Assembly: GCF_005871165.1 (NCBI RefSeq)
Contig: NZ_SWKP01000005.1
Coordinates: 248,001 to 312,000, forward strand
Reading direction: 5' to 3'
Source: Maricaulis alexandrii
Lineage (GTDB): Bacteria; Pseudomonadota; Alphaproteobacteria; Caulobacterales; Maricaulaceae
Length of the DNA: 64,000 nucleotides
This document shows positions 1-9,638 of the stretch, piece after piece; position 1 is the stretch's first letter, and each line of letters starts with the position of its first letter. The notes under the pieces are model-generated. The model ran no database searches and was not told the DNA's origin. It worked only from the letters and a program-made list of their open reading frames with translations. The position numbers and the translations under genes were made by a program.

Positions 1-120
1 CAGATTCCGAAGCTCTTGCTGATTGTGCTCAATTTTGCCAGCGATCTCCGCACGCTTTCTAATAAGAGCGTGAAGAACATTTGGGTTGTCGGTGTCCGAC
101 GAGATCAGTGCGTTTGCCAT
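1..120 (-). CDS. Hypothetical protein of a mobile element, partial
   Basis: An ATG at 120 opens a reverse-strand frame that stays open to the window edge, giving 40 N-terminal residues; the C-terminus lies outside. It contains the helical, charged stretch LIRKRAEIAGKIEHNQQEL, likely a coiled coil. Small proteins of this appearance are, from memory, found next to site-specific recombinase genes in alphaproteobacterial islands; function unknown. Base composition is clearly poorer in G+C than the rest of the window, and the gene lies just upstream of a broken comM, so it is read as cargo or an accessory gene at one end of an inserted element. No clear Shine-Dalgarno sequence was seen. Confidence 0.6.
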   Translation of the reverse strand, partial: MANALISSDTDNPNVLHALIRKRAEIAGKIEHNQQELRNL

Positions 121-137
121 GCGCTGTAAATAGCAAA

Positions 138-155
138 TACAGAGGGGATTCTGTA
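138..155. repeat. Inverted repeat TACAGA-N6-TCTGTA near the element end
   Basis: Perfect 6-bp arms TACAGA (138-143) and TCTGTA (150-155) separated by GGGGAT. A further CTGTA at 124-128 pairs with TACAG at 138-142, so the pentamer occurs three times in alternating orientation. It lies between the reverse-strand partial gene and the comM junction. It could be an operator for that gene or a recombinase-binding site; the sequence alone does not decide. Confidence 0.45.
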
Positions 156-177
156 CTCTTTTTATTGTGCAAATGCT

Positions 178-185
178 ACATAATG
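178..185. mobile_element. Probable insertion junction in comM
   Basis: Recognisable ComM coding sequence begins at about 184-186 (PEFHPQVLDSLRQPLE). Everything to the left is AT-richer and unrelated to ComM, whose Walker A and N-terminal domains should precede it. The element side ends in ...GCTACA (175-180). The exact boundary and any target duplication cannot be fixed without the other end of the element or an uninterrupted relative. Confidence 0.55.
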
Positions 186-803
186 CCGGAATTCCATCCC
201 CAGGTGCTCGACAGTTTGCGCCAGCCCCTGGAGACCGGGTCCATCACCGTGGCGCGGGCCAATGCCCATATCGCCTATCCGGCGCGTTTCCAGCTCATTG
301 CCGCGATGAATCCCTGCCGCTGTGGCGGGGGCGGGACGGATGGCCAGTCCTGCCGACGCGGGCCGCGATGTGCCAGCGACTACCAGGCGCGGATTTCCGG
401 GCCCATGCTCGACCGGATTGATCTGCAAATCTATGTGCCGCCGGTGACGCCCGCCGATCTGGCCCTGCCGCCGCCCGTGGAGGGCTCGGCGGAGGTGGCC
501 GCGCGGATCGCCGGGGCGCGGGAAGGCCAATTGGAGCGTGGCTTTCTCAATGCGCACATGCCCACGGATGTGCTGGATCATGTCGCCGCGCCGGACCGGG
601 CCGGGGAGGCCCTGCTGCGCGAGGCGGCCCTGTCCCAGAACCTCACCGCCCGCTCCTATCACCGCATCCTGCGCGTCGCCCGCACGATCGCCGATCTGGA
701 GGGGCAGGATGCGGTGCGCCGGATCCATATCGCCGAAGCCCTTGCCAGCCGTCGCGGTCTGGTCAGCGCCACCGCCTCCAGCCAGGGTCAGCCGGTGGTC
801 TGA
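183..803 (+). pseudogene. comM: ComM/YifB-type Mg-chelatase-like AAA+ ATPase, 3' fragment
   Basis: ComM is a hexameric AAA+ helicase that promotes branch migration during natural transformation; full-length proteins are about 500 residues. Only about 206 residues remain here: the segment just after Walker B (PEFHPQVLDSLRQPLETG), the ARANAH and MNPCRCG motifs, the sensor region GPMLDRIDLQI, and the C-terminal Mg_chelatase_C domain (SYHRILRVARTIADLEG). An in-frame ATG happens to occur at 183, and the frame stays open across the junction to 81, so a truncated or fused product is possible, but the N-terminal and Walker A parts are missing. comM is a known integration hotspot for genomic islands in other bacteria, such as Acinetobacter resistance islands. 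Confidence 0.85.
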
Positions 804-917
804 GCGGAGGGGCCGGAGTGTTGGGGCCCGAGAAATGGGACCTGAGTGGTGGGGCTTGAACGGTGCGGGCCGACCCCGCCTGCAACGACGCTTCGTTAAC
901 GGCTGTCTGCTAGACAA

Positions 918-2858
918 ATGCCTGACATGTCACGGGATGATCTTGATAAACGCGACGGGGCGGACGGCGCGCCGGGGGCAGGCCGGGCGGGACCCGTGCA
1001 CTTGCGTCCGCACGGCGCTCCGGCGGCGCGGCCGGAAGACTGGCTGCTGACTGCACTGGATGCGACCGGAGAGCTTATTCTGGTCCGGGGGCAGAATGGC
1101 CGCGTTCTATACGTCAATTCCGCCTTTCTTGCCGCCTTTGGCGGCGAACGCACCGATTGGATCGGGCGCTGGTTCTCCGTCGCGCCGCCCGTCGGCGAGG
1201 CCGGTTCGCGCCGCTATGAAATGCTGATGCGGACCCGGTCGGGCCCGCTCTGGATCGAATGGGATGAGCGCTTGTTGCCGGATGAGGGCGGGGTGATCTC
1301 CGTCGGCCGCGATGTCACCCGTCGCCGCGAAGCTCATGAAGATCTGGAGGCCTCCCAGAGGGCCAAATCCCTCTTCTTTGCCGCGGTCACCCATGAATTG
1401 CGCACGCCGCTGGCCGGCACGCTCGGCGTGGCGCGCCTGCTGGATGCCACACCGCTGCGACCGGACCAGGCCGACTATGTCCGCTCCATCGCTGTTTCGG
1501 CCGATCATGCCCTGGCGATGGTGGATGACATTCTCGACCTATCCCGTCTGGAAGCCGGAAAGCTGGATCTGCGTCCGGAAGAGGTCGATGTTTTTGATCT
1601 GGTGCGCGATACGGTCGAACTGGCGGCCCCCCGCGCCCGTGAGAAGGGACTGGAAATGGGCGTTGTGCGGGCGTGCGGGGCGCCCCGGCGCATCCGCGGC
1701 GATGCTGCCCGGATCAAGCAGATCCTGTTCAACCTGATCGGCAATGCCGTCAAATTCACCGTCACCGGCGGGGTGCGCGTTGATATGGCCGACGCCCCGG
1801 CCCCGGACGGCCGCCCCCGCCTGGCCATTTCGGTCAGCGATACCGGACCGGGCATTTCCGAAGCCGACCAGGAAAAGCTTTTCGAGCATTTCGAGCGCGG
1901 CGCCGCCGAGCGCAATGGCGCGGAAAGCGGTGCCGGTCTGGGCCTCGCCATGGTCCGCCGCCTGGTGGAAGCCATGGAATCCCAGATGGGCGTGGAGAGC
2001 CGCCCGGGCGCCGGCGCGAAATTCTGGGTCGTCTTCGACCTGCCGGTTCTCGACCAGGCCGAAGAGCAGGCGCTGCGCGGACGCCGCCTGGCCGTGGCGG
2101 CCGAGTCCGGCATCCTGCGCCAGAGTCTGACCGACCAATTGAAGGCACTCGGCGCCGATGTGCGGGTGATCCGGCCCGATGACGCGATCGAGCCGGGCGA
2201 TGCGGATCTGGCCGAACGGGATGTCCTGATGGATTCCGGGTGGACCGGGGTCGATCTGCACGACCATACGGCGCGGACCTGGCATTTGGTCAGCCCCTCC
2301 GAGAAGGATGCAGTCATGGCCCGCCGCCGTCGCCCCGAAGACGGTTGGTTCGTCAAACCCGTACGGGCCCAATCCCTGTGTGAACGCCTGGCCCCGGGCG
2401 CGCCCGAGCCGGTCGAAACCGCAGACCGGGAGTCCGGAGCAACACGCCGTCCGGCCTTCCAGCCGGATGTGTCGGGCCTGTGCCTCCTGGTCGCCGAGGA
2501 TGATCCGGTCAATGCCCTGATCGCCCGCAAGTGCCTGGAAAATCTGGGCATCGCCGTCATGCTGGTGACCGATGGCGACAGCGCGCTGGAAGCCCTGGCC
2601 GTGCAGGAATTCGATGCCGCACTGCTGGACCAGCGCATGCCCGGCCTGGATGGTCCGGATGTGGCCCGCGAAGCCCGCCGTCAGGGCCTGCGCCTTCCCC
2701 TGATCGCGCTGACTGCCAATGCGTCGGAAGCCGACCGCAAGCTCTGCCTGGACGCAGGCATGGATGAATTCCTCTCCAAACCCCTGGACCCGGACCAGCT
2801 TTCCCGAATTCTCCTTAACTTGTGCCGCACGGAAAACCGCGCCAGCATGGGGTCTTAA
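918..2858 (+). CDS. Soluble hybrid sensor histidine kinase (PAS-HisKA-HATPase-REC-REC)
   Basis: A 646-residue two-component hybrid kinase without membrane segments or signal peptide, so a cytoplasmic sensor. A PAS-like domain lies at about 40-135. The H-box FFAAVTHELRTPLAG carries phosphoacceptor His159. The ATPase domain has N-box QILFNLIGNAVKFT, G1 VSDTGPGIS and G2 SGAGLGLAMVRRL. Residues 388-490 look like a receiver fold without the acidic pocket. A complete receiver follows (about 520-635), with acidic D528/D529, phosphoacceptor D571 in LLDQRMPG, T599 and K621. Signal and partner are unknown; no response-regulator or phosphotransferase gene is adjacent. ATG 918 was chosen; ATG 927 is an in-frame alternative, and no strong ribosome-binding site helps. 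A GCGGG/CCCGC hairpin (865-879) lies upstream. Confidence 0.93.
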   Translation: MPDMSRDDLDKRDGADGAPGAGRAGPVHLRPHGAPAARPEDWLLTALDATGELILVRGQNGRVLYVNSAFLAAFGGERTDWIGRWFSVAPPVGEAGSRRYEMLMRTRSGPLWIEWDERLLPDEGGVISVGRDVTRRREAHEDLEASQRAKSLFFAAVTHELRTPLAGTLGVARLLDATPLRPDQADYVRSIAVSADHALAMVDDILDLSRLEAGKLDLRPEEVDVFDLVRDTVELAAPRAREKGLEMGVVRACGAPRRIRGDAARIKQILFNLIGNAVKFTVTGGVRVDMADAPAPDGRPRLAISVSDTGPGISEADQEKLFEHFERGAAERNGAESGAGLGLAMVRRLVEAMESQMGVESRPGAGAKFWVVFDLPVLDQAEEQALRGRRLAVAAESGILRQSLTDQLKALGADVRVIRPDDAIEPGDADLAERDVLMDSGWTGVDLHDHTARTWHLVSPSEKDAVMARRRRPEDGWFVKPVRAQSLCERLAPGAPEPVETADRESGATRRPAFQPDVSGLCLLVAEDDPVNALIARKCLENLGIAVMLVTDGDSALEALAVQEFDAALLDQRMPGLDGPDVAREARRQGLRLPLIALTANASEADRKLCLDAGMDEFLSKPLDPDQLSRILLNLCRTENRASMGS

Positions 2859-2876
2859 CAGCCCCGCCGGAGTTTC

Positions 2877-4493
2877 ATGGACATGGCCGATAGTATTGCC
2901 CAGCGCGGCGCGAGCTGGCGTCAGACGCTGACCGTCTATTTCACACCGGTCATGCTCTCCATGCTGATCCTCGGTTTCGCCTCCGGCCTGCCGCTCTACA
3001 TGGTGTTCCAGAAACTGTCCTACTGGCTCCGCGATGCCGGTATTGACCGGTCCACCATCGGCTTTTTCTATTTCGTGACGCTGGCCTACACGTTGAAATG
3101 GCTGTGGGCCCCGATCGTTGACCGGGTGAAATTGCCGGTCCTGCACCGTTTGCTCGGCGCGCGCCGATCCTGGATCGTGACTGCCATCACCGGCACTGTT
3201 CTGGCGCTGGTTTTCGTGGCCACGACCGATCCGACGGGGGCCAGCTATCGCCGTGACGAAAACGGTGTCCGTCTGGCGCAGATCGAAGCGGGGGAATATG
3301 ACGTCCTGCTGGACTCGCTCGCGGCGGCCGAAGCCGATCCGGAACGGAATGCCGGCGAGGTTCTGGCCGGAGTGGTTCATCCCGTCAGCCCGGTGATGAC
3401 GGTTGAGGGTGAGGAACGGATCGAGCTCCCGGAAACCGAATACCGGCGCCTGTTGTCACTCGTGAATGAGGACGAGCATTTCGAGGCCCTGTCAGCCTAC
3501 CGAACCCTTCTCACCCTTTTGCCGATCGCCATTGCGGCGCTCCTGCTCGCCTATTCCGGGGCCACGCTGGATGTCGCCATTGATGCCTGGCGGATTGAAT
3601 CGGCTCCCAATGATGTCCAGGCGAACATGGCGGCGGCCTACTCGCTGGGCTATCGCGTCGCCTACATGACGTCGGGCCTGGGCCTGGCCATATCGGAATG
3701 GGCCAACTGGCATGTCTCATTCCTGGTGATGGCGGCGGCCATGGCCATTTCCGCCGTGCTCGTCTTTTTCATGAAGGAACCCAAGGCCGGGGCCGGGCGC
3801 CGCGCGCTGGAGGGCAGTTTCGGTGTAAAGGTCGCCAAGGCGGTCTGGCAGCCCTTCAAGGATTTCTTCGCGCGACTGGGTTGGTGGATCATCCCGGTGG
3901 TCGCGCTGATTTCGCTGTATCGCATCAGTGACTTCACCATGGGTGTCATGGCCTCGCCGCTCTACTCCGACCTGGAGTTTGACCGGGCTGTGGTCGGCGG
4001 CATCCAGGCCGGTCCGGGCTTGGCCGCGACCATGTTCGGACTGTTCGTCGGCGGTCTGACGGCGATGCGGATCGGCATGATGCGGGCGCTGATCGTGGGG
4101 CTGGTGATCACGCTGGTCACCAATGGCGCCTATGCCTGGCTGGCCGCGACGGCGCAGCCGGATGAGAGCTGGAAGCTGCTCGTGGCAATCGTGGGCGACA
4201 ATCTGGCCGGCGGATTCGTGACGACGGTCTTCATCGCCTATCTGTCCAGCCTGGTCGATCCGGCCAGTGCGGCGACCCAGTATGCCTGGGTCAGCTCCTT
4301 CTACGCCCTGTTCGCGAAATTCCTGTCCGGATTCTCCGGCGTGCTCGCGGACGCGGTCGGCTGGGTGATGTTCTTCGTTCTCACCGCAGCCTGGACCATT
4401 CCGGCCGCCATTCTGCTGGTCGTGGTGATCCTGTTCGGCCCCAAGGCCGCGAAGGGCGAATTCAAATTCGCCGAACGCGAAACCGTGGACTGA
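2877..4493 (+). CDS. ampG: AmpG-type muropeptide/MFS permease with large periplasmic loop insertion
   Basis: A major facilitator protein of 538 residues. The N-terminal signature (LGFASGLPLYMVFQKLSYWL, then LKWLWAPIVDR) and the ATLDVAIDAWRIE motif are typical of AmpG, which imports anhydromuropeptides during cell-wall recycling. Hydrophobic segments fit 12 or more helices. Residues 119-210 form an acidic, hydrophilic insertion between helices that are normally joined by a short loop, so the protein may form a periplasmic subdomain. GGAG lies just upstream of ATG 2877; ATG 2883 is an alternative. The gene sits 18 bp after the histidine kinase and may share its transcript. The substrate is inferred from family only. 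Confidence 0.85.
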   Translation: MDMADSIAQRGASWRQTLTVYFTPVMLSMLILGFASGLPLYMVFQKLSYWLRDAGIDRSTIGFFYFVTLAYTLKWLWAPIVDRVKLPVLHRLLGARRSWIVTAITGTVLALVFVATTDPTGASYRRDENGVRLAQIEAGEYDVLLDSLAAAEADPERNAGEVLAGVVHPVSPVMTVEGEERIELPETEYRRLLSLVNEDEHFEALSAYRTLLTLLPIAIAALLLAYSGATLDVAIDAWRIESAPNDVQANMAAAYSLGYRVAYMTSGLGLAISEWANWHVSFLVMAAAMAISAVLVFFMKEPKAGAGRRALEGSFGVKVAKAVWQPFKDFFARLGWWIIPVVALISLYRISDFTMGVMASPLYSDLEFDRAVVGGIQAGPGLAATMFGLFVGGLTAMRIGMMRALIVGLVITLVTNGAYAWLAATAQPDESWKLLVAIVGDNLAGGFVTTVFIAYLSSLVDPASAATQYAWVSSFYALFAKFLSGFSGVLADAVGWVMFFVLTAAWTIPAAILLVVVILFGPKAAKGEFKFAERETVD

Positions 4494-4522
4494 CGACCGG
4501 GCCGACCCGCAGGGCCTGACCC

Positions 4523-6811
<2,289 letters not shown>

Positions 6812-6910
6812 CCCCGGATTTCCCCGTTTTTCGTGAAGGAATGTGTTGTCTAGGGCCTTAGCCGCTTCCTACCCTTGCACGCAACACGAAACCTCGCCAC
6901 CGTCCGCGCC

Positions 6911-9604
6911 ATGAACGCCCACACCACGCTCCCGATTCCGGCTGATCGCACCTTTCCGTCTGCGGAAGGGGCCACGCCCATGATGGAGCAATTCCTCGAC
7001 CTGCGCGGCCAGGCTCCGGCGGATGCCCTGCTCTTCTACCGCATGGGGGATTTCTACGAGCTCTTCTTCGACGATGCGGTGCGGGCGGCGGCGGCACTGG
7101 ATATCGCCCTGACCAAGCGGGGCGAGCACCAGGGCGAACCCATCCCCATGTGCGGCGTTCCCGCGGCGACGGCGGAGGCCTATCTGGCCCGTCTGATCAA
7201 GGCCGGTTTCAAGGTCGCGGTCGGCGAGCAGACCGAGGATCCCAAGGCGGCCAAGGCGCGCGGCGGGTCCAAGGCCGTGGTCCGGCGCGAGATCACGCGT
7301 GTGGTCACGCCCGGCACGCTGACCGAGGACAGCCTGCTCGATCCGCGATCCTCCAACCGGATTGCCGCCCTGGCCCGTCTGGCCAGTGGCGAGGCCGCCA
7401 TTGCCTGGGCCGAGGTCTCGACCGGGGAATTCATGGTGTCGGCGGTGTCGGCCCAGACCGTGGCCGCCGAGCTGGCGGCGATGAGCCCGGCGGAGCTTTT
7501 GGTCGAGGAAAGCCAGTTCGGTGAGGCCGCCGGTTTCACCCAGCGCACCACGCTGACACCCCTGCCCCGGGCCAAGTTCGATGTGGCCTCGGCCGAGCGG
7601 CAGTTGAAAGCCCAGTTCGGCGTGCAGGAACTCACCGCCTTCGGCGATTTCTCCAAGGCGGAGCGCTCGGCGCTGGGGGCCTTGCTGGACTATCTGGCCC
7701 TGTCCCAGGCAGGGGCCCCGGCCAAGCTCGCCCCGCCGCGCCAGGCCCGCGAGGGCAGTGTTCTGGCGATTGACCCCGCTACCCGCGCCAGTCTGGAAAT
7801 TGACAGGACATTGTCAGGAGAGCGGAAGGGCTCCCTGCTGGATGCGATCGACCGCACGGTGACAGCGCCGGGCGCACGGGGACTGGCGGAACGCCTGGCC
7901 CGCCCGCTGACCGATGCGAAACAGATCGAGGCGCGACTGGACGCGATCGCCTGGTTCGAACGCGAGGCGCCGGCGCGCCGCGACTTGCGGGACCGTTTGC
8001 GCACGGCGGGTGATGCGGAACGTGCCCTGTCCCGTCTCCTGCTGGGCCGGGGTGGTCCGCGGGATCTCAAATCCCTGTCCGGTGCGCTGCTGGAGGGTGA
8101 GGCGATTGCCTCGCGCCTGCTGGACGAGAAACTGGATACGCCACCGGAGCTGATGCGGGCGGCGCTCGCGGCGCTGACCCTGGCCGACAAGGCCGAGCTG
8201 GCGGAAATGGTCCAGGATCTGGAACGCGCCGTGGTGGATGAGCCGCCCCTGCTGGCGCGTGATGGCGGCTTCATCGCCGAGGGCTGGCTGCCGGCGCTCG
8301 ACGAGACCCGGCAATTGCGCGACGCCTCGCGCCGCATCGTGGCCGGGCTGCAGCAGACCTACGCGGAAGCCTCCGGCGTGTCCGGGCTGAAGGTGAAGCA
8401 CAATAATGTGCTGGGCTATTTCGTCGAAGTGACCGCCAAGCATGCCGACACGCTGATGGGGGATGACAGCTTCATCCACCGTCAGACCATGGCCAATGCC
8501 GTGCGTTTCACTACGACCGAGCTGGCGGAGCTGGAATCCAAGATCGCGAGCGCCGCGGAACGGGCTCTGGCGATGGAGATCGAGGCGTTTGCCCAATTGC
8601 GCGATCGCGTGGAAGCGCAAACCGCGCCCATTCGGGCAGCAGCGCGGGCTTTGGCAGAATTTGATGTCACGGCGGCGCTGGCGGAATGGGCCGAGGAGAC
8701 CCAAGCCTGCCGGCCACAAGTTAACGATTCATTTACGTTTTCGATCACCGGCGGGCGCCATCCCGTGGTCGAGCGCTCGCTCGAGCGAAACGGTGAGGGC
8801 CGGTTCACGCCCAATTCCTGCCAACTGGATGGATCGGGGGAAAATGCGCCCCGTTTGACCTTTATTACGGGTCCCAACATGGCGGGTAAGTCGACCTATC
8901 TGCGTCAGAACGCCCTCATTCTTATGCTGGCCCAAGCTGGTTGCTATGTGCCCGCCGAAGCGGCGGAAATCGGTATTGCCGACCGGCTCTATTCGCGCGT
9001 TGGCGCGGCGGACGACCTGGCCCGCGGCCGGTCCACCTTCATGGCGGAGATGATCGAGACGGCGGCGATCCTGAACCAGGCCACGCCGCGCAGTTTTGTC
9101 ATTCTCGACGAGATCGGCCGCGGTACGGCGACGTTTGACGGGCTGTCCATTGCCTGGGCGGCGGCGGAGCATCTCCATGAGATCAATCAGTGCCGCGCCC
9201 TGTTCGCGACCCATTATCACGAGCTGACCCGGTTGGCCGAGGACCTGGATGCGGCGGGCAATGCCTCGCTCAAGGCCAAGGAGTGGAAAGGTGAGCTGGT
9301 CTTCCTGCACGAGGTCGGGCCGGGCGCGGCCGACCGGTCCTACGGGATCGAGGTGGCGCGCCGGGCCGGGCTGCCACGCAAGGCGGTCAGCCGGGCCCAG
9401 TCCATCCTGAAGCGGCTGGAATCGGACAATGCGCCCTCCGCCGCCCTCGATACCTTGCCGCTCTTCGCAGTCGCCGAACCGGAGCCGGAACCGCTGGTTT
9501 CCGCTGTGGAGGAAAGGCTGGGCCATGTTGATGCGGACGGGCTGTCGCCGCGCGAAGCCCTGGACCTGGTCTATGAGCTCAAAGGCCTGACCAAGAAGAC
9601 GTGA
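6911..9604 (+). CDS. mutS: DNA mismatch repair ATPase MutS
   Basis: Recognises mismatches and small loops and recruits MutL. 897 residues from ATG 6911, a usual length; the frame extends upstream to a TTG at 6875, but the ATG precedes the conserved N-terminus closely. The mismatch-reading Phe-X-Glu motif is F48-Y-E50 in GDFYELF. The ATPase has Walker A GPNMAGKST (654-662), Walker B/D-loop DEIGRGTATFDG and the ATHYHEL motif. The C-terminal helix-turn-helix dimer region follows (EVARRAGLPRKAVSRA). glnD starts 35 bp downstream on the same strand. Confidence 0.98.
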   Translation: MNAHTTLPIPADRTFPSAEGATPMMEQFLDLRGQAPADALLFYRMGDFYELFFDDAVRAAAALDIALTKRGEHQGEPIPMCGVPAATAEAYLARLIKAGFKVAVGEQTEDPKAAKARGGSKAVVRREITRVVTPGTLTEDSLLDPRSSNRIAALARLASGEAAIAWAEVSTGEFMVSAVSAQTVAAELAAMSPAELLVEESQFGEAAGFTQRTTLTPLPRAKFDVASAERQLKAQFGVQELTAFGDFSKAERSALGALLDYLALSQAGAPAKLAPPRQAREGSVLAIDPATRASLEIDRTLSGERKGSLLDAIDRTVTAPGARGLAERLARPLTDAKQIEARLDAIAWFEREAPARRDLRDRLRTAGDAERALSRLLLGRGGPRDLKSLSGALLEGEAIASRLLDEKLDTPPELMRAALAALTLADKAELAEMVQDLERAVVDEPPLLARDGGFIAEGWLPALDETRQLRDASRRIVAGLQQTYAEASGVSGLKVKHNNVLGYFVEVTAKHADTLMGDDSFIHRQTMANAVRFTTTELAELESKIASAAERALAMEIEAFAQLRDRVEAQTAPIRAAARALAEFDVTAALAEWAEETQACRPQVNDSFTFSITGGRHPVVERSLERNGEGRFTPNSCQLDGSGENAPRLTFITGPNMAGKSTYLRQNALILMLAQAGCYVPAEAAEIGIADRLYSRVGAADDLARGRSTFMAEMIETAAILNQATPRSFVILDEIGRGTATFDGLSIAWAAAEHLHEINQCRALFATHYHELTRLAEDLDAAGNASLKAKEWKGELVFLHEVGPGAADRSYGIEVARRAGLPRKAVSRAQSILKRLESDNAPSAALDTLPLFAVAEPEPEPLVSAVEERLGHVDADGLSPREALDLVYELKGLTKKT

Positions 9605-9638
9605 CGCACTGAGCTGCCCACACTAGATTGGCCCCGAT

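Noticed and set aside
175-185. Definite Tn7-type terminus (TGT...ACA) with 5-bp duplication TAATG
   Set aside because: The ACA at 178-180 fits, but TAATG does not match the expected native comM sequence well and the other end is not visible.
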